Made by a program: the position numbers and the translations under genes | NCBI GenBank assembly: GCA_016712405.1 | Contig: JADJRD010000003.1 | Location: 1-47,500, forward strand | DNA length: 47,500 nt | Reading direction: 5' to 3' | Source: Cellvibrio sp. | GTDB taxonomy: Bacteria > Pseudomonadota > Gammaproteobacteria > Pseudomonadales > Cellvibrionaceae | Notes under the pieces: generated by a model | Databases searched by the model: none | Told to the model about the DNA's origin: nothing | Seen by the model: the letters and a program-made list of their open reading frames with translations, nothing else | Part shown: piece after piece, positions 1 through 8,835 of the stretch | Layout: the number at the start of each line of letters is the position of its first letter | Numbering within the stretch: position 1 is the stretch's first letter

Positions 1-75
1 AAAAAATAGCGACAACAAATCGACCAAAATGATAAAATTTCCTTACATTTTTTGGTCAGAATGAGAAATAAAAAC

Positions 76-1499
76 ATGTTAAAAGCCTATAGAACAACAT
101 CAACAAACAAGTTTTTTGGTAGTGATTTAATCGATCAGCTAGACTCAAAAGATCCAAGGCTGTTGCTATCCAAACGCCATTCCTTGGCAAGAATTTGAAA
201 AAGACTTTGTCGAAGAATACACGCAAGGTGTTGGTCGGCCGAGCATCCCCATTCGCGTGATGGTGGGCTTACTAATACTCAAGCAATTAGAAAATTTGAG
301 CGATGAACGTGTGGTGTTGGCGTGGAAACAAACCTGATTACGCAAGCATTTTGCGGCATTAAAATCTCACAACCAATTACCCTGTCATGCTACGGAATTG
401 GTGCATTTTAGAAAACGTATTGGCGCAAAAGGTGTTGAAAATATTTGTGATGTCTGTGAAGTTGCACGATAAAAAGGGAAGAGTCGATAGTCAATGTTAA
501 TACCACCAGTGAGAAAGAGAAAGCAATAACCTATCCAACGGATGGAAAACTCGCCATCAAGATTATCAATCGTTTAAATAAATTAGCAAAGGCAAAAAAT
601 TTCAGCAGCGGCGTACATTTGTCAAAGAAGTTAAATCATTACGCATTAATTTACGTTTCTTTCGTCATGTCAAAAGCGTGCAAAAAGCGGTTAAAGGATC
701 AAGCGTTTGCGTACAATAGCGGGAGTTTTACCGAGGGAATTAGAACGAAAATTACCGCAACTGATTGCCGATAAGAAACAGAAAACTTGCGTTATACCAA
801 AAAAGTGTTGACGCAAAAGAAACATGACAGTGACAAAGTTTATGCTTGCACGAAACCGCAGGCTTACTGCGTGGCGAAAGGAAAAGATCATAAGCCGCAT
901 GAATACGGTGCAAAAGCGTCGATTGTCACCACCTCAACAGGCAACATAATTTTGAGCGCTGTGAGCCATGAAAAATATTGCTGATGTAAATACACTGATG
1001 AAGTATTAGAAAAAGCACAGTCGGTTCGGATCAGTAAAATTCAAGAAGCTGTGTGTGATCGCGGCTATCGGTCGAAAAGAAGCGAAGGGGATTAAGTGAT
1101 TATATTGCCAGAGAATCCGAAGAAAAAAGATAGCCGCGTTATGAGCGTGAAAAAGCGAGCGAAATGTCGACGACGCGCGGCCATTGAACCGATCATTGGT
1201 CATTTGAAATCGGGCTTCAATTAGCGAGAAATTATTTGAAGGGTGCGGCTGGTGATCAGATTAATTTATTGATGGCGGCATGTGCGTGAATCTAAGAAAA
1301 TGGATGATCGCTGCATTGGAGGCATTTTTTTGTTGCGTAAAATGGCCTAATGCCAGGGAAAATAGTAGGATTTTAGCGAGTTAACGCAGAGTTGGTTGAT
1401 CTGCAGCATCTCAAAATGGTTTTGTTCACGTGTGATGGGGATATTGGTGCGGTGAAATTTGTACTGATGGATTTTAAATTGTTTTTCAGGGGCGACTAA
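76..1499 (+). pseudogene. IS5-family-like transposase, degenerate (many frameshifts)
   Basis: Pieces of one transposase can be read in successive frames. The N-terminal part includes RPSIPIRVMVGLLILKQLEN, the middle includes a KAITYPTDGKLAIKIINRLN-type stretch, then KGKDHKPHEYGAKASIVTT, and a C-terminal RNYLKGAAGDQINLLMAA block. The gene appears to end at FKLFFRGD followed by TAA at 1497-1499. This is the typical order of IS5-family DDE transposases, which cut and paste their own element. At least ten frame changes or stops interrupt it, so no functional protein is encoded as written. Homology to the XRE gene of the next repeat starts right at the stop codon, so no right-hand inverted repeat is visible. 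The left end lies in or before the first 75 bases. The family call rests on recognised motifs; the exact subgroup is uncertain. Confidence 0.75.
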
Positions 1500-1633
1500 A
1501 TTTCTGCCAACTGGGTTTGTGTCCAGCCCAACTTTTTGCGTAACTCAGCCACACGTTGACCGAGTTGCTTGAAAAATACTGTGTCGTCTTGAGTCATTTG
1601 TTCATCCAACAAGCTGTAGGTAAGTGTCGGCAT
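1499..1633 (-). pseudogene. XRE-family regulator, 5' remnant (unit A)
   Basis: This is the N-terminal third of the regulator that is intact at 8322-8714. It runs from the start codon (complement of 1631-1633) to the point where the IS transposase ends. It keeps the residues leading into the first helices of the helix-turn-helix. The rest of the domain and the C-terminal half are missing, apparently lost at the junction with the IS element. It cannot give a working repressor. Confidence 0.8.
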
Positions 1634-1752
1634 AGCATAACCCCGGTTTTAGAGTGGTGGTTGTTTAGTGGTTGACGATACAACAAACTGTGGCAATCTG
1701 CAAATCAGTTATTTTTGTGGTAGCTATTGACAACAATTTGGAGTAACGGCGT

Positions 1753-4700
1753 ATGGCGCGCTTTGCAAATGAGGTGATGGGAACGAATCATGCCGAGGTG
1801 TCACTGGTGCGATTGGCTGAGAATCAGGGATATGTATTGCGAAACAGGGAAAGGACTTTGTATTGTGTTGCCCGTTTCATGAGGATAAACGCCGAGCTGT
1901 GTGATTACGCCTAAATCGAATTTGTTTAACTGCTTTGGTTGTGGTGCTGGTGGTTCGGTGATTGATTGGGTGATGAAGACTCAGGGAGTTAGTTTCGTCA
2001 CGCAGTGGAATTATTAAAAATGATATCGGTGCGGTCACTTCTTCCCTTAGCTGCTGAATCACCCATCAAGAAAACTACCGTCCCTAAGCAGCTCCACCCG
2101 TTTCAAGTGATGCAAACGATCACGAATTGTTGCGTGACGTTGTGAATTATTATCACGAACATTATTGCAATGCCGGAAGCGATTGTTTACCTGGAATCAC
2201 GAGGATTAAAACGATCCGGAATTAATCAACGAATTTAAATTGGGTTATGCCAATCGCACCTTGGGTTTAAGGTTACCGCACAAGAACCGAAAAAGCCGGT
2301 GCTGAGTTACGCGAGAAATTACAGAACATTGGCGTTTACCGTGAGAGTGGCCACGAACACTTGAATGGTTCAGTGGTGATTCCACTCGTGAATAAATCTG
2401 GAAGAAGTTGTTCAGTTGTATGGCCGAAAGATTTTAAATAATTTACGTGAGGGAACGGCGTATCACTTGTACTTGCCGGGTGATCATGCCGGTGTTTTTA
2501 ATTACGAGTATTTGTAAAGTTGTTCGTCGCTCACGGCATCCTGCCTCCCGCGACACTAGAACATCCCTGTTCGTCGGAAATTATCTTGTGTGAAGCGTTA
2601 ATCGATGCACTCACCTTCTGGCGTTGGGGTTTTAAGAATGTTACTTCCAGCTTTGGCGTAAATGGTTTTACCGATGAGTTATTACAAACCCTGATTGAAT
2701 TAAAATCAAAACGTGTGTTGATTGCGTATGATCGGGATGAAGCTGGAAACACGGCTGCTGCAAAAGTGGCGAAGTTGTTAAACGAAAATGGGATCGATGC
2801 ATTCCGGATTCTGTTTCCCAAAGGCATGGATGCGAATGAGTACGCGTTAAAGGTTACGCCACCGCAACAGAGTTTGGCATTGGTGATTCGTAAAGCGGAA
2901 TGGTTGGGAAATGGTGAAGCTCCACAAATTATTACAGTACCCATTACTTCTTCCTTAGTCGCTGATCAGACGGAGAGACTCGAACTCTCACGCCACCCAA
3001 TTGAACAAAATCCACCTATCAATAATGATCAAAAAATAATCCGCTTGATGTAATCGCCACACCGGTTCCACCATTGCCTATATCAACCTTGAATCTTGAA
3101 AGCCGTGATGATGGCTTGTTCATGGTGTTGGGTGATCGCACTTACCGGGTGCGCGGATTGGAAAATAATCCAAACCATGACCAATTAAAAATTCAGTTGT
3201 TAGCGCAGCGTGGTGAAGCCTTCTTTATCGACAAACTGGATTTATACAGCAGCAAGCAACGGCAGATATTTATCAATCAAGCCTGTGTTGAATTGGGTTT
3301 ATCGGATGAAGTAATTAAAAAGGATTTAGGGAAATTATTGCTTGCCCTGGAACAACAGCAACTAAAAAAGATGATGACAAAATCTGTTATCCACTACCCA
3401 ATCGATCAGCAATGAAGACCGCGAAGCTGCACTGAATTTATTGCGCGATAAAAACCTGCCAGAACGCATTCTGGCTGATTTTAATTTAGCGGGTGTTGTT
3501 GGTGAGGAAACGAATAAGTTGGTAGGTTATCTGGCGGGTGTAAGCCGTAAATTGGATAAGCCATTAGCTGTTGTGATTCAAAGTTCCAGTGCTGCCGGTA
3601 AGCCATCACTGATGGATGCAGTGTTATCGTTTATGCCGGAAGATGAACGCGTTCAATACTCGGCCATGACCGGCCAGAGTTTGTTTTACATGGGTGAAAC
3701 GCGCTTAAAAAATAAAATCCTTGCCATCAGTGAAGAAGAAGGCGCACACCGCAAGCTATGCGTTAAAGCTGTTACAGAGTGAAGGTGAAGTCACCATTGC
3801 ATCAACGGGTAAAGATGATTCCAGTGGTCAGTTAATTACGCGTGAATACAAAGTCGAGACATCGGTGATGTTGTTTCACCACCACCGCCATCGACATTGA
3901 CGAAGAATTATTAAACCGTTGTCTTGTTCTGACTGTAAACGAATCACGCGAACAAACCGAAGCGATTCACCACGCACAGCGTTTGAAAAGAACCTTGCAA
4001 GGTCTGGAAATCAAATTACAGAAAGAAAAAGTATTACAGCTACACCGCAATGCACAACGTTTATTAAAACCCTTAGCCGTGATTAATCCTTACGCGGATC
4101 AATTAACCTTCCTCAGCGATAAAACCCGAACACGGCGCGATCATGAAAGTATTTAACGTTGATTGATAGCATTGCATTACTGCATCAATACCAACGTGAA
4201 ATTAAAACATTGGGTAAGTTGGAATATATCGAAGTGACTCCGGACGATATCGCCCTGGCGAATCGTTTAGCGCATGAAGTGTTAGGTAAAACCCTCGATG
4301 AATTACCGCCGCAAACACGAAAATTATTAAAAGAAATCCAGTCATGGGTAAAACAATGTTGTAAGGCTGATGGCATTGAGCAACGCGATTTTAGATTTAC
4401 GCGCAAAGAATTACGTGATGTAACGGGTTGGGGAAATACCCAATTAAAAGTTCATCTTGCGCGTTTACAGGACATGGAATTTTTATCACTGCACAGTGTT
4501 TCTCGCAGTAAAGCGATTGCCTATGAATTAGTGTTTGACGGTTCACTTGAAGCAGATGCACCGCACTTGATGGGCTTATTGGATATTAATTATTTACAAA
4601 AACATAAGGCCGCTCCTGCGCATCCATGCGCTTGCGGCACTTGTGCTTCCTGCACATCGTACGACGAACAAAAGTCGGGGCAGGAGAAAGAAAAGTCGGG

Positions 4701-4819
4701 GTCTGGTCTACCTTGGTCGGGGCAGTGTCGGTGTTAAAAATCCAGTGAAGATTAGCAGCAGCAAGGCGTTCACTGAATTACAAAATGATTGGATCGAAAA
4801 CGCACATCTGGCTGTGTAA
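1753..4819 (+). pseudogene. CHC2/Toprim primase-helicase, frameshifted copy (unit A)
   Basis: This is the same gene as the one at 8836-11917, with the same promoter region and ribosome site (GGAG nine bases before ATG 1753). More than fifteen one- or two-base indels break the frame. The longest readable pieces are 2520-3053 (Toprim), 3074-3415, 3441-3782 (P-loop) and 4159-4737 (C-terminal region). The C-terminal part is informative: it has five T at 4480-4484 where copy B has six, so the reading continues through FLSLHSVSRSKAIAYELVF into a Cys-rich tail. The equivalent of the ancestral stop is the TAA at 4817-4819. Either the copy has decayed or the consensus sequence is poor here, since many changes are homopolymer-length changes. 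Confidence 0.85.
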
Positions 4820-4839
4820 CTTTGCAGGGAATCATACTT

Positions 4840-5841
4840 ATGGCAATCCGGAAAAAAAACGTGTAATCGAAAATACGTTTAAAGCGCGAATTGAAAACAT
4901 TGATCACACCGAATTCTATCCCTACCTGATGCGTTACAAGGAAGCGCTGTTAATCCAAAACTACTCGAACGAAACCTTAATCCGCCGTGAGAACGATATA
5001 CGCCGTTTTATTGTGTGGTGTGATGATCGCAGCCTGCTGCATCCGAAAGATGTCACCAAACCGATTCTGGAGAGTTATCAGAAGTATTTATTTTATTACC
5101 GGCAAACGAATGGGTTGCCTTTATCCGTTGCCAGTCGCAATCGGTATATGACGGGTATCAAACAGTTTTTTAAATGGTTAACGCGTGAAAATTATTTACT
5201 CTATAACCCTGCCTCAGAGTTAGTGTTATCACGCGAAACACCGAGCTTGCCGCGTGTATTAAATCTGCAAGAAGTTGAACGATTAATGCTAAGCACCAAC
5301 ACACAAAAAAGCCTCAGGCATACGCGATAGAGCGATTCTGGAATTACTCTACAGCACCGGCATTCGACGCACGGAATTATGCAGTCTGGAAATAGTGGAT
5401 ATATCGCTCAGTGGATTAACCCTGTTTGTACGTAAAGGAAAAGGTGGAAAAGATCGGTTACTGCCATTGGGTGAACGTGCAGCAAAATGGATTGGTTATT
5501 ATCTCGATCACGTACGCCCACAGTTATTAATCAACATCAATGAGCCCCATGTATTTTTAACCGATTACGGTGAACCGTTTAGTGAAAGTCGATTGGGCGA
5601 TAAAGTAAAACGTTACTTACGCAAAAGTGAAATTGATGTTCCCGGATCTTGCCACTTGTTACGTCATGCCATGGCCACGCACATGTTGGAAAACGGTGCA
5701 GACATTCGCTACATACAAGCCATGTTAGGACACAGTGATTTATCGACCACAGAAATTTATACGCACGTATCGATTCGCAAATTGCAGGAAGTTCATGCAG
5801 CGACACATCCTGCGAAGTTGGAGAGTGCGGATAAACAATAA
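4840..5841 (+). pseudogene. Tyrosine recombinase, full-length but frameshifted (unit A)
   Basis: This encodes an XerC/XerD-like integrase of about 332 residues before damage. The N-terminal core-binding (SAM-like) domain is present (MRYKEALLIQNYSNETLI onward), as is the catalytic domain: STGIRRTELCSL (first Arg), KGKGGKDR, HLLRH and YTH (nucleophile Tyr). Two indels break it. There are eight A after ATGGCAATCCGG where copy B has six. There is also one extra A near 5306-5311, just before SGIRDRAIL in copy B. It starts about 20 bases after the primase stop, so the two genes were probably co-transcribed. Copy B has the correct frame at both sites but lacks the core-binding domain. Confidence 0.85.
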
Positions 5842-6748
5842 AGCTGCTGCACGCACAAAACCATTTGTCACGCTTCGTGCAAAACAACAACAGCGCACCA
5901 ATCGCGCCAAATGGTATTGCACTTAGCAGCCCTTTTTATTTATCGTCCCCAATGTTTACAGTCGTTCCTCCTTACAACATTCGCCCCGTTTCTGGGGCTT
6001 CACCACTCCAGCAGCATTCAACATAACGTAGGAATTATGCGCAGTGTTTGGTTAGCGTTGCTGAAAGGTTGGCAGCGAAACAACGTCACAACATTTTACA
6101 TCATCATCAAATCCGCAACGCAAACCAAGCCACTGTCCGCGCTCACGCGCCGCATAATTTACGCTATGTTAAATGCCGCTTGCGCTACAAGGTTGCAGCA
6201 AGCTGCAAGGCCAAAAGCTTTACCTTGTGCACGTTGCACTTGCATTGCAAATCTGCGCGGAAAAACATTCGCGTTCTATAAAGTCCCACTGCCGCGCAGG
6301 CAAAAAAAATGAAACATGTCCTCAAAACACGTACATGCATCTATTTACTTCGACTTGATTGGTGTATTAAATCCACAACCGTTCTTCATAAATAAAAACG
6401 GTGGCATATGAAAAAATCAAAGAAAAGAAAAAAGCAAAACGAAAATCAAGCTTGGTTTAGATGGTTGGTGCTTGTAATTTTAAAATTAAAAGACATGTTC
6501 GATAACGAACCATAGTGCGTTACGTGCGGAATAAAATCCCCTCTCAATCAACATAAAACCGCCGCACGTGGCCCGCTTTTTACTTTGCACACGCGGGGTG
6601 TGGCACTGCCACACCTTCACAACAACCGCCGCTTAATGCAAAGCAAAAACCGGGCTTGCTAAACGAAAAACCGCCTTGGGGTCTGTGTGAAATTTTTTTA
6701 CATTCATGCTAGGCTTTGCCCACTTGAAAGCATTGACTGGCTTGGGCT
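5842..6748 (+). other. Spacer between recombinase and RHS core, unit A
   Basis: There is no long gene here. The segment holds a GCCCC/GGGGC hairpin near 5985-6002, a frameshifted version of the 82-residue small ORF of unit B (ATG 6037), a 35-codon ORF at 6408-6515, and an ACGTGCGG/CCGCACGT inverted repeat between about 6523 and 6572. There is also a perfect GGTGTGGCA / TGCCACACC hairpin near 6597-6615. It is the most diverged part of the repeat when compared with 12700-13608. Confidence 0.6.
6408..6515 (+). CDS. Small cationic hydrophobic peptide (unit A), hypothetical
   Basis: This is a 35-residue ORF with a strongly basic N-terminus (KKSKKRKK) followed by one hydrophobic stretch (WFRWLVLVILKLK). 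A GGTGG sequence lies just upstream. The equivalent place in unit B (13267-13383) also has a short ORF with a basic start and a hydrophobic helix, though the sequences differ greatly. No family is recognised. It could be a small membrane peptide or chance. Confidence 0.3.
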   Translation: MKKSKKRKKQNENQAWFRWLVLVILKLKDMFDNEP

Positions 6749-7516
6749 GTGAGGGGCTACAGTTACGAATTGCACGAAGGCTACAGGTTTCACTACAAGG
6801 CGCGGGTTTATCATCCGAAGCTTGGGAGGTTCTTGCAGACGGATCCGATTTTTTATGCGGATCAGATGAATATGTATGCGTATGTAGGAAATGATCCGGT
6901 TAATAAAATTGATCCGACAGGGATGCAGAGTGCATGTGCAGGTTCGACAGCAGATGCATGTTATGACACAAGTGTTTTTGCGACTGCTGCTCAATCAGGA
7001 TTAACAGTTGCAGGCAATGAAGGCATTCGCTCAGCTAGAGCTAGAGATGTTTACAAAAAAGGAGCTGGAGCACTTGCTCCTGATGACTCAGTGGGGCGAT
7101 CCGCATTAAAGGCGTCAGTTCGTTCTATTACGCCACCAATTACTAGGGGAGTTATTGAGGCGATGCGACCGGGGCTTGGGCCAAAGCCTGGGTCGGGAGG
7201 TACTGCAAATAGAACGTCGGCCGCCGCCGATATGGCTGCAGGACAGTTAAAAACTCTGGGTAGAGCTAGCACTGTTGGAGCAGTTGTATTAGGTGGAACA
7301 CGAATTGCCACCGCCGAGAATAAAACAAGAGAAGCAACTGTTGTTGTGAGTGAGACTGCTGGTTCTTTGGGCGGGGCTTATGGACTAGCAATAGTTGGTG
7401 GTTTTCTTGGTGGCCCTCCTGGTGCTGTTGTGGGAGGCGTTATAGGTTCATTCGGTGGTGGTTATGCTGGTGGCGCTACAGCTGAGGCAGTTTATGATGA
7501 AGTTTCAGGGGAATAA
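6749..7516 (+). CDS. Orphan RHS core fragment with glycine-zipper toxin tip (tip 1)
   Basis: The reading frame opens with GTG and gives 255 residues. Residues about 16-58 are the conserved end of an RHS repeat-associated core (YKARVYHPKLGRFLQTDPIF, then YAYVGNDPVNKIDPTG). After DPTG the sequence is unique, as in polymorphic toxins. The C-terminal 70 residues are rich in Gly and small hydrophobics (GGFLGGPPGAVVGGVIGSFG), a glycine-zipper pattern that suggests membrane insertion. There is no signal peptide, no upstream RHS barrel and no clear ribosome site, so this is probably a displaced, silent tip cassette rather than an expressed effector. The next gene, two bases on, is its likely immunity gene. 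Pore formation is inferred from composition only. Confidence 0.65.
   Translation: MRGYSYELHEGYRFHYKARVYHPKLGRFLQTDPIFYADQMNMYAYVGNDPVNKIDPTGMQSACAGSTADACYDTSVFATAAQSGLTVAGNEGIRSARARDVYKKGAGALAPDDSVGRSALKASVRSITPPITRGVIEAMRPGLGPKPGSGGTANRTSAAADMAAGQLKTLGRASTVGAVVLGGTRIATAENKTREATVVVSETAGSLGGAYGLAIVGGFLGGPPGAVVGGVIGSFGGGYAGGATAEAVYDEVSGE
6788..6921 (+). repeat. RHS core repeat, copy 1 (134 bp)
   Basis: It runs from TTTCACTACAAGG to CCGACAGG. Near-identical 134-bp copies lie at 13648-13781 and 16072-16205, each followed by a different tip. Confidence 0.9.
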
Positions 7517-7517
7517 A

Positions 7518-7802
7518 ATGGAGCTTCTTTCTATTGGCGAAACAAATTTTATTGTAAGAAATCTATTTTTTAAAAAAGAAATTTCGTTTGGAGAAATTGA
7601 AAAAGTTGTAGTTTCTAACACTCTATCCCTATTCGATGAGGTGGCGATATTCATATACTTGCCTCAAGTTTTGCTGGTTGCAGATAGCAACCCTGAATTT
7701 TTTAATATGGCAGAAAAATTAAAACTGAATGATGTTTTGGGGCAAGATTGGTATAAAAGAGCGGAACAAGGGGAGCGATTTGAACTCAGAATCCGAGTTT
7801 AA
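7518..7802 (+). CDS. Candidate immunity protein for RHS tip 1, hypothetical
   Basis: It encodes 94 residues. ATG 7518 is preceded by AGGGGA at a good distance and sits right after the stop of the tip gene, the usual place for an immunity gene. The protein has no signal peptide; a short hydrophobic stretch (EVAIFIYLPQVLLVAD) lies in the middle and may be a buried strand or a membrane segment. No family is recognised; the role is inferred from position alone. Confidence 0.55.
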   Translation: MELLSIGETNFIVRNLFFKKEISFGEIEKVVVSNTLSLFDEVAIFIYLPQVLLVADSNPEFFNMAEKLKLNDVLGQDWYKRAEQGERFELRIRV

Positions 7803-7887
7803 TGAAATCGATAGAGTCAGACTCCATTGATCCAGAAAAAATGAGTAAGTTATTTTAATTAATTAGAAAAGCGGTACCTGAAATTTG

Positions 7888-8083
7888 GGGTCAGATCCGA
7901 GTTTAGATTTTAACCAAATCAAATCATCAAGCCCGGTTCTGAATGCCGGGCTTTTTTATTCTGAAGGCTTCATAACTGTTGTGAAGGCATCTTGATGGTT
8001 CGGAATGCCTTCAGGATGTTGTGAAGGGAATTTGCCCCGCTTGTGAAGGCGGTTTTTTTTAATGACATTATTATCACACCCTA
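7888..8083. repeat. REP-like palindromic block, copy 1
   Basis: About 196 bp, repeated at 15525-15719 with most bases conserved. It starts with GGGTCAGATCCGAGTTTAG, includes the AAGCCCGG/CCGGGCTT terminator hairpin and several GAAGGC/GCCTTC palindromes, and ends at TATTATCACACCCTA. The second copy directly follows a RAYT transposase gene. This one has none nearby. Confidence 0.8.
7929..7957 (+). terminator. Rho-independent terminator after tip 1 immunity gene
   Basis: The stem is AAGCCCGG / CCGGGCTT with a 9-base loop, followed by TTTTATT. It would end plus-strand transcription of the tip 1 cassette. Confidence 0.75.
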
Positions 8084-8239
8084 TGCAGCATACGCTGCGT
8101 GCTTAAGTTGTTGAGTGGTATGGAAAAAATCGGGGTACAACAATTTCAATCGGTGCATACACACTTTAGTTAAGTAATTGATGCGGTTAAGAAAAATCGG
8201 GGTACAAACTGTTTTTAAAAAGTTGTGAAGGATAGGTAT

Positions 8240-8277
8240 TTAATTAATTAAAAAAGCGGTAGCTAAACCCCGGTCAG
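8240..8277. repeat. AT-rich boundary repeat, copy beside unit B XRE gene
   Basis: TTAATTAATTAAAAAAGCGG followed by TAGCTAAACCCCGGTCAG. The same 38 bases occur at 17353-17390, also just beyond the 3' end of an XRE gene. A partial copy lies at 7855-7876. It may mark the left edge of a mobile unit. Confidence 0.75.
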
Positions 8278-8298
8278 GATGATCGGGGTTTTGTTTTT
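8265..8298. terminator. Terminator downstream of XRE gene (unit B)
   Basis: AAACCCCG and CGGGGTTT form the stem, with T-rich sequence on the plus side and an A-rich flank on the other. The position, just past the stop of the minus-strand XRE gene, fits a terminator for that gene, although the better T-tract is on the plus strand. Confidence 0.55.
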
Positions 8299-8321
8299 TT
8301 AATATTTCTTTTTTCTTTTTG

Positions 8322-8714
8322 CTAGCTGTCTTGCTGTTGTTTAATCAACGCATCCAGCATCTCCGTAATAAATTTCTGCTTGCCCTTCGGTAATGTACTG
8401 ATCTGTTCCATTTGCCGTTGCAATGTTGATGCTGGGCCGCGTTTAGCAGGTAAAGCTTCAATCCCCACGAGTTGTTCCAATGGCACTGCAAACAGTCGTG
8501 ACAATAACGGCAACATGGAAGCAGGAATCTTTCTGGCTCCTGCTTCATAAGCTGCAATCAACTGCTGTGAAATGCCTAAATTCTCTGCCAACTGGGTTTG
8601 TGTCCAGCCCAACTCTTTGCGTAACTCAGCCACACGTTGACCGAGTTGCTTGAAAAATACTGTGTCGTCTTGGGTCATTTGTTCATCCAACAAGCTGTAG
8701 GTAAGTGTCGGCAT
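8322..8714 (-). CDS. XRE-family transcriptional regulator (unit B)
   Basis: It encodes 130 residues. A Cro/CI-type helix-turn-helix covers about residues 22-77, with the recognisable TQTQLAENLGISQQLIAAYE. The C-terminal tail (STLPKGKQKFITEMLDALIK) is helical and may mediate dimerisation. It is divergent from the primase-helicase gene, with 121 bases between start codons. By analogy with other mobile-element regulators it probably represses that promoter and its own. The regulator at 17898-18293 has the same layout and is a distant paralogue. Unit A keeps only the first third of this gene. Confidence 0.9.
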   Translation of the reverse strand: MPTLTYSLLDEQMTQDDTVFFKQLGQRVAELRKELGWTQTQLAENLGISQQLIAAYEAGARKIPASMLPLLSRLFAVPLEQLVGIEALPAKRGPASTLQRQMEQISTLPKGKQKFITEMLDALIKQQQDS

Positions 8715-8752
8715 AGCATAACCCCGGTTTTAGAGTGGTGGCTGTTTAGTGG

Positions 8753-8780
8753 TTGACGATACAACAAACTGTGGTAATCT
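8753..8780 (+). promoter_or_regulatory. Candidate sigma70 promoter for the unit B primase-helicase
   Basis: TTGACG at 8753-8758 and TAATCT at 8775-8780 are separated by 16 bases. The same arrangement is preserved upstream of the unit A copy. The region also lies within the space where the divergent XRE protein would bind. Confidence 0.45.
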
Positions 8781-8835
8781 GCAAATCAGTTATTTTTTTG
8801 TGGTAGCTATTGACAACAATTTGGAGTAACGGCGT

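Larger units (their letters stand above)
1500..6921 (+). repeat. Repeat unit A: XRE remnant, primase-helicase, recombinase, spacer, RHS core
   Basis: This stretch aligns colinearly with 8586-13781. From about 2530 to about 6030 the two copies are almost identical apart from single-base indels. From about 1753 to 2530 copy A differs by an indel or substitution roughly every 30-40 bases. After about 6060 the intergenic spacer diverges strongly, and similarity returns in the 134-bp RHS core. Copy A keeps 237 bp of recombinase sequence that copy B lacks, but almost every gene in A is frameshifted. Confidence 0.9.
7803..8321. other. Intergenic region between tip 1 cassette and unit B
   Basis: There is no gene here. 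It contains a GTCAGACTCCATTGATCC block (also at 17305-17355), the 196-bp REP-like block 7888-8083, and a GCAGC/GCTGC palindrome at 8084-8097. Two direct copies of AAAAATCGGGGTACAA lie at about 8125-8140 and 8192-8207. The AT-rich boundary repeat 8240-8277 ends it. Confidence 0.7.

Noticed and set aside
2531..2944. 137-codon minus-strand frame, repeated at 9618-10031
   Set aside because: It is the antisense of the Toprim domain and is conserved only because the sense gene is. There is no ribosome site and no recognisable protein.
6706..6894. Frame overlapping the start of RHS tip 1 (also at 13566-13754)
   Set aside because: It is an out-of-frame reading of the RHS core; the RHS frame has clear family motifs.
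8125..8207. Possible CRISPR-like array from two AAAAATCGGGGTACAA copies
   Set aside because: There are only two copies, 67 bases apart, with no further repeats and no cas genes.
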